Positions 1 to 5,254 of a DNA stretch of 5,254 bases are shown in pieces. The translations under genes and the position numbers were made by a program. The stretch comes from Gemmatimonadaceae bacterium (GTDB lineage: Bacteria > Gemmatimonadota > Gemmatimonadetes > Gemmatimonadales > Gemmatimonadaceae): NCBI GenBank assembly GCA_025451425.1, contig JANWKK010000049.1:1-5254 (forward strand), read 5' to 3'. The notes below the pieces were generated by a model. It made no database searches. It had not been told where the DNA came from and saw nothing but the letters and a program-made list of their open reading frames with translations. The stretch's first letter is position 1. Every line of letters starts with the position of its first letter.

Positions 1-62
1 GAACTGCCTCAGCGATCAGAGCCAGCCGCGAGCCACGAGACGAACAGCTCAGCGGGGAGCAG
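1..62 (+). repeat. left arm of an imperfect inverted repeat
   Basis: Read 5'->3', this arm aligns without gaps to the reverse complement of 188-249. Bases 1-24 match the complement of 226-249 at 20 of 24 positions, and bases 25-62 match the complement of 188-225 at 28 of 38, giving 48 of 62 overall. The best blocks are CAGCTCAG at 45-52 and GAGCAG at 57-62. Similarity stops sharply after base 62. The arm begins at the window edge, and the right-hand sequence continues the same style of repeat beyond 249, so this arm is probably cut by the window. It could be a dispersed intergenic repeat present in two orientations, a large hairpin, or the end of a small non-autonomous element. Part of the match could come from shared low complexity. 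Confidence 0.55.
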
Positions 63-96
63 TCGCGATTTGACTCTCTTCTCGCGCGAGTACTAG

Positions 97-180
97 AAGT
101 GCACCGCCGAAGCGATCGAGATTCGGAATATGGTCTACACCTATCGAAAGAAGTTCATCGAGACTCCCGACGACGAATGA
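97..180 (+). other. coding-like segment ending in TGA, possible gene remnant
   Basis: The frame starting at base 97 runs 27 codons to a TGA at 178-180. It has a G/C-rich third position (20 of 27) and a charged, helix-like composition ending in ETPDDE. The same frame is closed upstream by TAG at 94-96. The only ATG in it, at 130, would give 16 residues. The frame starting at base 3 is open over 3-205 and reads plausibly up to about base 98, so a single-base frameshift could join the two into the tail of an upstream protein. The segment lies in the loop between the inverted-repeat arms. I do not recognise a family. It may be chance open frame in GC-rich DNA, a decayed 3' end of an upstream gene, or a very small peptide gene. 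Confidence 0.2.
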
Positions 181-187
181 CATTTGG

Positions 188-249
188 CTGCTCATGCCTG
201 AGCTGATCTTCTCATCTCTCGCTGCTAGCTCTGATAGCTCAGGTAGTTC
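188..249 (-). repeat. right arm of the imperfect inverted repeat
   Basis: This is the partner of bases 1-62 in opposite orientation, separated from it by a 125-base loop. The inner boundary is CTGCTC at 188-193, which pairs exactly with GAGCAG at 57-62; the flanking bases do not match. The outer part (226-249) is made of the 9-bp units described separately, so this arm and the tandem repeat overlap. The arms are long, but with 14 mismatches a stable RNA hairpin is not assured. No T-run follows, so it is not an ordinary intrinsic terminator. Confidence 0.55.
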
Positions 250-270
250 TCTGATCTCTGTTAGCTCTCG
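226..270. repeat. degenerate 9-bp tandem repeat, about five units
   Basis: Written in nines from base 226 the units are TAGCTCTGA, TAGCTCAGG, TAGTTCTCT, GATCTCTGT and TAGCTCTCG. Four of five begin with TAG, and the pyrimidine-rich core recurs every nine bases. Weaker units may continue on both sides (about 199-225 and 271-288). Because nine is a multiple of three, the minus-strand reading gives a three-residue pattern of the form x-Glu-Leu; that follows from the repeat and is not evidence for a protein. The unit could vary in copy number between strains. Confidence 0.5.
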
Positions 271-352
271 GCTTGCATCTCGCCTCTGGGCTCGCGGCCG
301 TGGGTGCGACGTGTGAACGCCAGGTCGAAAGGGCCCGAATTGATCGCTCACT
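271..352. other. intergenic DNA with no recognised feature
   Basis: This stretch between the tandem repeat and the candidate proS promoter shows no tRNA, riboswitch or T-box-like structure, no credible start codon with a ribosome binding site, and no strong palindrome beyond GGGCCC at 331-336. It may contain binding sites upstream of the operon, but none can be named from the sequence. Confidence 0.4.
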
Positions 353-382
353 TTGTCACTTCGAGCAGCACGAACATCTAAT
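353..382 (+). promoter_or_regulatory. candidate sigma-70-type promoter of the proS operon
   Basis: TTGTCA at 353-358 matches the -35 consensus at five of six positions, and TCTAAT at 377-382 matches the -10 consensus at five of six, with an 18-base spacer. The mismatch in the -10 is at the normally well-conserved second position, which weakens the call. Transcription would begin near 388-391, leaving a leader of roughly 15 bases before the proS ATG at 405. The position, directly ahead of a run of overlapping genes and after a non-coding block, supports the idea that the operon promoter is here. Confidence 0.35.
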
Positions 383-404
383 TTCTGATTCAATTCACTA
401 GCAC

Positions 405-1874
405 ATGGCAGAGGAGAAGAAACTCACAACGCGCGCGGACGACTTCAGCGCCTGGTACAACGAAGTCGTACTCCGCGCCGAGCTGGCTGACTACTCGCCC
501 GTGCGGGGCTGCATGGTCATCCGCCCCAACGGCTACGGCATCTGGGAGCGCATGCAGCGCGCGCTCGACGACATGTTCAAGGAGACGGGCCACAGGAACG
601 CGTACTTCCCGCTGTTCATCCCCGAGAGCTTTCTCCATCGCGAGGCGGAGCACGTAGAAGGCTTCGCACCGGAGACCGCCGTTGTCACGCACGGCGGCGG
701 CAAGAAGCTCGAAGAGCCGCTCATTGTTCGGCCCACGTCGGAGACGATCATCTACTCGATGTTCGCGAAGTGGGTGCACAGCTATCGCGACCTCCCGTTG
801 CTCATCAACCAGTGGGCGAACGTCGTGCGCTGGGAGATGCGAACACGATTATTTCTCCGAACCCTCGAATTCCTCTGGCAAGAGGGGCATACGGCGCATG
901 CCACGCACGACGAGGCCGAGGAGGAGGCGCGAAAGATCCTCGGGCTCTATCGCGACTTCATGGAAAGCTGGATGGCGATGCCTGTCATCACCGGCCTGAA
1001 GACCGATTCGGAGCGCTTCGCCGGCGCGCTGCGCACGTACGCATGCGAAGCGATGATGCAGGACAACAAGGCGCTGCAAGCGGGGACGTCTCATAATTTG
1101 GGTCAAAACTTCGCGAAGGTGTTTGATCTCAAGTTCCAGGCGGAATCGGGAAGCATGGAATTCGCCTGGAACACGAGCTGGGGCGTTTCGACGCGTCTCG
1201 TCGGCGGACTCGTTATGACGCACGGCGACGACAAGGGCCTTCGTACGCCACCCTTGCTCGCGCCGACGGAGATCGTGATCGTGCCGATCTACCGCACAGA
1301 CGAAGAGCGCGGGCGCGTCCTCGAGGCGACCACGCAGATTCTCTCGACGCTCACCGATTGGGAACGGCGCGATCCTGGCCGCCTACGCGTTCATCTCGAC
1401 GCGCGGCAGGGCGTCAAGCCGGGCGCCAAGTACTACGAGTGGGAGCTGCGCGGCGTGCCGTTGCGCATGGAGATTGGCCCGAAGGACCTCGACAAGAATC
1501 AGGCGGTGCTCGTTAGGCGCGATACCGGGGAGAAGCGTCCCACCTCGCTCGATTCGATCGGGGAGGATGCCAGCGACTTGCTCGCGCGCATCCAGCAGGA
1601 CATGCTCGCGCTCGCGCGCGACCGGCAGGACAAGAACAGCATTCGCGGCGAGATCGATTATGACCGCTTCCGGCAGATCATGGATGGCGATGGCGCCTTC
1701 GTGTATGCCGGCTGGTGTGGCGACGCCGCCTGCGAAGCGCAAATCAAGGAAGAAACGAAAGCCACCATCCGCGTGATGCCTGACGAGGAATTCCGTTCCG
1801 CCGAAGCACCTACGCACTGCCTCCGCTGCAAACAAGCCGCCACGATCGAAGCCGTATGGGCCAAGGCGTACTGA
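405..1874 (+). CDS. proS: prolyl-tRNA synthetase, archaeal/eukaryotic-like short form
   Basis: A cytoplasmic class II aminoacyl-tRNA synthetase that activates proline with ATP and charges tRNA-Pro. The 489 residues fit the short family. Seen in order: N-terminal DYSPVRGCMVI (29-39); motif 1 around 62-76; the TSE proline-site loop (111-113) after RP; motif 2 around 139-163, including VVRWEMRTRLF and EFLWQEGHTAH; GTSHNLGQNF (227-236); motif 3 HGDDKGLRTPP (273-283) with Arg280; an anticodon-binding domain (about 288-395) with EIGPKDL (356-362); and a C-terminal zinc domain with Cys438, Cys443, Cys472 and Cys475. The protein ends in Tyr489, matching the conserved C-terminal tyrosine of this class. 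The gap between motifs 2 and 3 leaves no room for the INS editing domain of ordinary bacterial ProRS. The ATG at 405 gives the usual N-terminus, although no Shine-Dalgarno sequence precedes it. The 3' end overlaps lysA by 19 bases. Confidence 0.97.
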   Translation: MAEEKKLTTRADDFSAWYNEVVLRAELADYSPVRGCMVIRPNGYGIWERMQRALDDMFKETGHRNAYFPLFIPESFLHREAEHVEGFAPETAVVTHGGGKKLEEPLIVRPTSETIIYSMFAKWVHSYRDLPLLINQWANVVRWEMRTRLFLRTLEFLWQEGHTAHATHDEAEEEARKILGLYRDFMESWMAMPVITGLKTDSERFAGALRTYACEAMMQDNKALQAGTSHNLGQNFAKVFDLKFQAESGSMEFAWNTSWGVSTRLVGGLVMTHGDDKGLRTPPLLAPTEIVIVPIYRTDEERGRVLEATTQILSTLTDWERRDPGRLRVHLDARQGVKPGAKYYEWELRGVPLRMEIGPKDLDKNQAVLVRRDTGEKRPTSLDSIGEDASDLLARIQQDMLALARDRQDKNSIRGEIDYDRFRQIMDGDGAFVYAGWCGDAACEAQIKEETKATIRVMPDEEFRSAEAPTHCLRCKQAATIEAVWAKAY

Positions 1875-3136
1875 GCGCGGGCTTCGCGCGGAGCGCCGGC
1901 GTCCTCCGGTGCGAGGGCGTTCCGCTCGACGTCGTCGCCGAGGCGGCCGGCACGCCGAGCTATGTCTACAGCTCGTCGACAGTGCGCAATCGATACGAGC
2001 TGCTCGCCGAGACACTCGCTCCGGTTCCGCATCGAATTCACTATACGCTCAAGGCGAACTCGAACCGGGCGATTCTTCGGCTCGTGCACGGACTCGGCGC
2101 CGGAGCCGATGTCGTCTCCGGAGGTGAGCTGTTTCGCGCGCTCCAGGCGGACTTTCGTGGAAACGAGATCATCTTTGGCGGCGTCGGGAAAACCGCGCAC
2201 GAGCTCTCCGAGGCGCTGGACGCGCGCGTCCTGCTCGTGAACGTCGAATCGGAGATGGAGCTGCATCTCCTCGACGATCTGGCGGCGAAACGTCGCATGC
2301 GCGCGCCGGTATCGATTCGGGTCAATCCCGAGATCACCGTCGACGCCGCGCATCAGTACATTCGCACTGGTGAGCGCGGCCACAAGTTCGGTATTCCCTT
2401 CGACGACGCGCGTCGCGTCGCGGAGCTGGCCGCGTCGCTCCCGCACCTTACCCTGCTCGGTCTCGACATGCACCTGGGCTCGCAGCTGTCGCGCGTGGAC
2501 CCTTACCGCGTCGGCACCGAACGCCTAACGAGCATCGCCGCCGATTTGCGCCAGCGTGGCGTCGGGTCACTGCAATACCTCGACATCGGCGGCGGCCTCG
2601 GTGTTCGGTACGATACTGAAGAGCCGCCCGATCTTGCTCGTTTCGCGCAGTCAGTGCTGCCGCTGGTGGCGGAGAGTGGGCTGCAGCTGATCATGGAGCC
2701 GGGGCGATTTGTCGTCGGCAACGCGGGCGTCCTGCTCACGCGTGTGCTCTATCGAAAACACAGCGGCGGCAAGGAATATGTCATCACTGACGCCGGTATG
2801 ACGGAGCTTCTACGCCCCTCGCACTATGGCGCATTTCATCGGATCGAGGCCGTCGAGGCAGGCGACGATCGCATTCGCGCCGATGTCGTGGGGCCGGTGT
2901 GCGAGAGCGGAGATTTTCTCGCCCTGGATCGTGAGATGCAAAACGTTCGAGCGGGCGACTTACTCGCTGTCTTCGATGTCGGGGCCTACGGTTACGTGAT
3001 GTCATCGAACTACAACAGTCGTCCGCGCGGGGCCGAGGTGCTCGTTGATGGCGATCGCTTCGCCATCGTCACCGAGCGAGAGAGTTACGAAACATTGGTG
3101 CAGCAAGAAGTCGATGACCCGGAGTGGAGGAGCTGA
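1856..3136 (+). CDS. lysA: diaminopimelate decarboxylase
   Basis: A PLP-dependent fold-type III decarboxylase that converts meso-diaminopimelate to L-lysine and CO2, the last step of the DAP lysine pathway. The 426 residues match the family. The TIM-barrel holds the Schiff-base Lys66 in YTLKAN (63-68), HKFGI (176-180), His206 in DMHLGSQ (204-210), the phosphate-binding GGGLG (245-249) and EPGR (281-284). The C-terminal barrel carries GPVCESGD (346-353), with catalytic-type Cys349 and Glu350, and GAYGYVMSSNYN (376-387). CESGD and the SxYN stretch favour LysA over ornithine or arginine decarboxylases of the same fold. Thr64 replaces the more usual Ala or Ser before LKAN. The ATG at 1856 lies inside the end of proS; a CTG at 1871 would also keep the domain intact, but ATG is preferred. 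There is no clear Shine-Dalgarno sequence, so translation is probably coupled to proS. The tail ends in DDPEWRS. Confidence 0.95.
   Translation: MGQGVLSAGFARSAGVLRCEGVPLDVVAEAAGTPSYVYSSSTVRNRYELLAETLAPVPHRIHYTLKANSNRAILRLVHGLGAGADVVSGGELFRALQADFRGNEIIFGGVGKTAHELSEALDARVLLVNVESEMELHLLDDLAAKRRMRAPVSIRVNPEITVDAAHQYIRTGERGHKFGIPFDDARRVAELAASLPHLTLLGLDMHLGSQLSRVDPYRVGTERLTSIAADLRQRGVGSLQYLDIGGGLGVRYDTEEPPDLARFAQSVLPLVAESGLQLIMEPGRFVVGNAGVLLTRVLYRKHSGGKEYVITDAGMTELLRPSHYGAFHRIEAVEAGDDRIRADVVGPVCESGDFLALDREMQNVRAGDLLAVFDVGAYGYVMSSNYNSRPRGAEVLVDGDRFAIVTERESYETLVQQEVDDPEWRS
3126..3132 (+). promoter_or_regulatory. Shine-Dalgarno sequence fixing the phosphoesterase start
   Basis: GGAGG at 3126-3130 (GGAGGAG through 3132) ends five bases before the ATG at 3136, an ideal spacing. 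An in-frame GTG at 3124 would add four residues but lies upstream of and against this site, so the ATG within the TGATG overlap is the better start. It is the best ribosome binding site in the window. Confidence 0.7.
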
Positions 3137-3645
3137 TGCGCATCGGTCTAGTGTCCGACTCGCACGATCGCGTCCCCGCTGTGGCCGAGCTGCTGCGCCT
3201 CATGATCGCGGGCGGCGTCGGGATGGTGCTACACGCCGGAGACTATTGTGCGCCGTTCGTCCTCAAGCCATTCGAGGAGACTAAACTTTCGCTGGCCGGC
3301 GTCTACGGCAACAACGACGGCGATAAGCAAGGGTTGCTCACGCGCGCGCAGAGCGCGTTCGGCACGGAGCTGTTCGACTCGCCGCATAGTTTCGAGATCG
3401 GCGGCCAACGGTTGCTTCTCGTTCACGACATCGGCGACGTGCAGCAGCGATCGATCGAATCACACGCGATCGTCATACACGGCGGAACGCACAAGCAGGA
3501 AATGAAAACGCGCGGTGACACGCTGATCGTGAACCCCGGCGAGGCGTGCGGGTGGCTCTTCGGAACGCCATCGGCCGCGATTCTCGATCTCGATACCAAG
3601 CAAGTGGAATTCCTCAGCCTCGATCCCGCGGAGTGGCGTCGCTGA
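3136..3645 (+). CDS. MJ0936/YfcE-type metallophosphoesterase
   Basis: A predicted soluble, metal-dependent phosphodiesterase of the calcineurin-like superfamily; natural substrate unknown. The 169 residues fit the single-domain MJ0936/YfcE group. Seen: SDSHD (7-11) with metal ligands Asp8 and His10; HAGDY (33-37) with the bridging Asp36; GNND (58-61) with Asn59; His97 in LVHDI; GGTH (116-119) with His119; and VNPGEACG (132-139), typical of the MJ0936 subgroup. Two departures stand out: GHTH of the family is GGTH here, so the first metal-binding His is Gly117 (His115 lies two residues earlier), and the usual HGH stretch reads HDI. The active site may therefore bind metal differently. There is no signal peptide or membrane segment. 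It overlaps lysA by one base and guaA by one base, suggesting coupled translation, but the neighbours do not reveal a substrate. The tail ends in LDPAEWRR. Confidence 0.88.
   Translation: MRIGLVSDSHDRVPAVAELLRLMIAGGVGMVLHAGDYCAPFVLKPFEETKLSLAGVYGNNDGDKQGLLTRAQSAFGTELFDSPHSFEIGGQRLLLVHDIGDVQQRSIESHAIVIHGGTHKQEMKTRGDTLIVNPGEACGWLFGTPSAAILDLDTKQVEFLSLDPAEWRR
3630..3636 (+). promoter_or_regulatory. weak Shine-Dalgarno candidate for guaA
   Basis: GGAGTGG at 3630-3636 ends eight bases before the guaA ATG at 3645. It also encodes part of the phosphoesterase C-terminus. Complementarity to the 16S rRNA tail is partial, so re-initiation after the overlapping TGA is likely to contribute. Confidence 0.4.
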
Positions 3646-5189
3646 TGAGCTCTCGCATTCTCATCATCGACTACGGCTCGCAGTATACGCAGCTAATCGC
3701 ACGACGTGTGCGCGAGGCCCGCGTTTATTCCGAGATTCATCCACCGACCGTCACGGTCGAATTCATACGGGAGTGGGCACCGACCGGAATCATTTTCAGC
3801 GGCGGCCCCAACTCCGTGTACGGCGAGAACGTTCCGACGGCGCACCTCGCGGCCCTCGAGATCGCACCTGTCCTCGGAGTCTGTTATGGGATGAACCTCA
3901 TCGCCCACCTCGCGGGCGGTGACGTTGCGCCGGCCGCGAGTCGCGAGTATGGGCGCGCCGAGGTTCGGGTTTGCGCCGGTGGGGGGCCGCTCTTCAAAGG
4001 GTTCGAAACTGGAGAACCCTTCGTCGCGTGGATGAGTCACGGCGATCAAGTGCGCTCGCTGCCCCGCGGCTTCGTGAGCACGGCCAGCAGTGACAGCTCA
4101 CCGATCGCCGCGTTCCGCCACGAGTCCAAGCCGTGGTACGGAGTACAGTTCCACCCGGAAGTCGCGCACACGCCGCGCGGCAGCGAGGTCCTCGCCAACT
4201 TTCTCTTCGAGGTGTGCGACGCGACGCCCTCATGGACGCCGAGTGCATTCATCGATGATGAAGTTGCAAAGATCCGAAACATCGTCGGCAATCGGCGAGC
4301 GATTTGTGGTTTGTCCGGTGGTGTTGACTCATCGGTTGCGGCCACCCTCGTGCACCGCGCGATCGGCGATCAGCTCACGTGCGTCTTCGTCGACACGGGA
4401 CTCCTTCGCTTGCATGAGCGCGAGCAGGTCGAGCGAACGTTCCGGGCTCACCTCGGGATCGAGCTGATCACCGTCGACGCGTCGCAGCGATTTCTCGAGG
4501 CGCTCGACGGCGTCCAGGATCCCGAGGAAAAGCGGCGCATCATCGGCCATACGTTCATCGATGTCTTCGAGGACGCGACCAGCACGGTGCCCGACGCGGA
4601 CTTCCTCGTCCAAGGCACGTTGTATCCCGACGTGATCGAATCGGCATCGCCTCGCGGCGGCCCGTCGGTGACGATCAAAACGCACCACAACGTCGGCGGA
4701 CTGAAGCCGGGCATGCGCTTCAAGCTCATCGAGCCGCTGCGCGAGCTCTTCAAGGACGAGGTGCGCAACGTTGGGCGCGAGCTGGGCCTTCCCGAGGCAA
4801 TGATTGGACGACACCCATTTCCCGGTCCGGGGCTGGGCATTCGGGTGCTCGGACCAATCACTCGTGACGCACTCGATGTCCTGCGTCAGGCCGATGCGAT
4901 TTATCTCGAGGAGATCCGCGAGGCGGGTCTTTACGACCAGATCTGGCAAGCGTTCGCCGTGCTCCTCCCAATCCGGAGCGTTGGTGTAATGGGAGACTAT
5001 CGCACGTACGAGAACGTCGCTGCCTTACGAGCGGTGACGAGCACGGACGGCATGACCGCGGACTGGTACGAATTTCCTCATGACGTACTCGGCCGGATCT
5101 CCAACCGAATCATCAACGAAGTCCGTGGCATCAATCGCGTGGTCTACGACGTCAGCTCCAAGCCGCCGGCGACGATCGAGTGGGAATAG
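3645..5189 (+). CDS. guaA: GMP synthase (glutamine-hydrolysing)
   Basis: Converts XMP to GMP in the cytoplasm using ATP and ammonia from glutamine, the last step of guanine nucleotide synthesis. The 514 residues are the normal length of the fused two-domain enzyme. The N-terminal class I glutamine amidotransferase (about 4-190) has [17 protein letters not shown] (8-24), SGGPNSVY (52-59), nucleophile Cys80 in GVCYGM, and His170 and Glu172 in QFHPEV. The ATP pyrophosphatase domain (about 204-395) has the P-loop SGGVDSS (224-230), VDTGLLR (249-255), [11 protein letters not shown] (323-333) and KTHHNVGGL (345-353). The C-terminal dimerisation domain follows HPFPGPGLG (390-398) and ends with the family-typical [11 protein letters not shown]. 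Residue 84, after CYGM, is Asn where the family nearly always has Gln. The ATG at 3645 in TGATG is the right start; an earlier GTG at 3546 would only add sequence inside the preceding gene. No guanine-responsive riboswitch precedes it. Confidence 0.97.
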   Translation: MSSRILIIDYGSQYTQLIARRVREARVYSEIHPPTVTVEFIREWAPTGIIFSGGPNSVYGENVPTAHLAALEIAPVLGVCYGMNLIAHLAGGDVAPAASREYGRAEVRVCAGGGPLFKGFETGEPFVAWMSHGDQVRSLPRGFVSTASSDSSPIAAFRHESKPWYGVQFHPEVAHTPRGSEVLANFLFEVCDATPSWTPSAFIDDEVAKIRNIVGNRRAICGLSGGVDSSVAATLVHRAIGDQLTCVFVDTGLLRLHEREQVERTFRAHLGIELITVDASQRFLEALDGVQDPEEKRRIIGHTFIDVFEDATSTVPDADFLVQGTLYPDVIESASPRGGPSVTIKTHHNVGGLKPGMRFKLIEPLRELFKDEVRNVGRELGLPEAMIGRHPFPGPGLGIRVLGPITRDALDVLRQADAIYLEEIREAGLYDQIWQAFAVLLPIRSVGVMGDYRTYENVAALRAVTSTDGMTADWYEFPHDVLGRISNRIINEVRGINRVVYDVSSKPPATIEWE

Positions 5190-5254
5190 GTGCTTGCGAT
5201 ACTAGGGTTCTTTGCGGAATTCCGACTGCGGGAGGCCGCTGAAACCGCTGACAC
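5190..5254 (+). other. post-guaA segment, possible start of a further gene
   Basis: A GTG at 5190 immediately follows the guaA TAG and opens a frame of 21 codons that reaches the window edge without a stop (beginning VLAILGFFAEF). GGGA at 5182-5185 sits close upstream. The tight spacing would suit another operon member, but the segment is too short to show a family, and third-position composition is not decisive. A short GCGG/CCGC stem (5228-5239) and the palindrome CGGAATTCCG (5215-5224) have no T-run, so there is no support for a terminator. Confidence 0.2.

Noticed and set aside
81..90. Perfect 10-bp palindrome CTCGCGCGAG as a regulator binding site
   Set aside because: Short CG-rich palindromes are common in this composition; it is single-copy here and about 270 bases from the candidate promoter.
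49..393. 114-codon open frame on the minus strand upstream of proS
   Set aside because: No recognisable domain; its middle is the x-Glu-Leu pattern forced by the 9-bp DNA repeat, no convincing ribosome binding site was seen, and it lies across the inverted-repeat region.
271..404. Riboswitch, T-box or tRNA gene ahead of proS
   Set aside because: No conserved T-box, purine-aptamer or tRNA T-loop/acceptor pairing could be found, and the predicted leader is too short for a structured element.
1658..2473. 271-codon antisense open frame spanning the proS/lysA junction
   Set aside because: A shadow of two strongly supported + strand genes in GC-rich DNA; the translation is Arg/Ala-rich with no known motifs.
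3124..3135. GTG start four codons upstream for the phosphoesterase
   Set aside because: The GGAGG at 3126-3130 would lie inside the coding sequence, while the ATG at 3136 has ideal spacing and yields the usual [10 protein letters not shown] beginning.
3546..3644. N-terminal extension of guaA from an upstream GTG
   Set aside because: The extra 33 residues overlap the well-conserved phosphoesterase tail, have no family counterpart, and the ATG at 3645 gives the canonical GuaA N-terminus.
4329..4949. 206-codon antisense open frame inside guaA
   Set aside because: Lies entirely within the intact ATP pyrophosphatase domain of guaA and has no family features of its own.
5215..5239. Possible terminator after guaA (CGGAATTCCG palindrome and GCGG/CCGC stem)
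   Set aside because: The stems are only four to five base pairs and no T-run follows; a possible reading frame runs through them.

Overview
This window looks like a stretch of bacterial chromosome carrying four complete housekeeping genes, all on the + strand and packed end to end: proS (prolyl-tRNA synthetase), lysA (diaminopimelate decarboxylase), a small MJ0936/YfcE-type metallophosphoesterase, and guaA (GMP synthase). About 400 bases of non-coding DNA precede proS, and 65 bases follow guaA to the window edge. The coding DNA is GC-rich with G/C-rich third codon positions. LysA implies a meso-diaminopimelate pathway to lysine. The ProRS is the short archaeal/eukaryotic-like form found in only some bacterial phyla. 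Together with the gene order, which I associate from memory with Gemmatimonadota, this suggests a soil-type Gemmatimonadota bacterium. The phylum is an inference, not something the sequence proves.

Layout. Bases 1-404 hold no convincing gene but do hold structure: an imperfect inverted repeat (arms 1-62 and 188-249, 48 of 62 positions matching without gaps), a degenerate 9-bp tandem repeat running through and past the right arm (226-270), a short coding-like segment in the loop (97-180), and a candidate promoter (353-382) that would give proS a very short leader without a Shine-Dalgarno sequence. proS (405-1874) overlaps lysA (1856-3136) by 19 bases. lysA overlaps the phosphoesterase gene (3136-3645) by one base in a TGATG junction, and that gene overlaps guaA (3645-5189) in the same way. 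A GTG directly after the guaA stop could begin another gene that runs out of the window.

How the genes work together. The overlaps indicate one transcript with translational coupling. The products serve proline charging for translation, the last step of lysine synthesis (which also draws on the cell-wall precursor diaminopimelate), an unassigned phosphodiester hydrolysis, and the last step of GMP synthesis. They form no single pathway; this looks like a growth-linked housekeeping operon.

No new multi-gene system is evident. The points most worth checking are the inverted/tandem repeat upstream of proS, a non-canonical metal site in the phosphoesterase (GGTH where the family has GHTH), an Asn in place of the near-invariant Gln after the GuaA nucleophile, and the near-duplicate gene junctions at the two TGATG overlaps.
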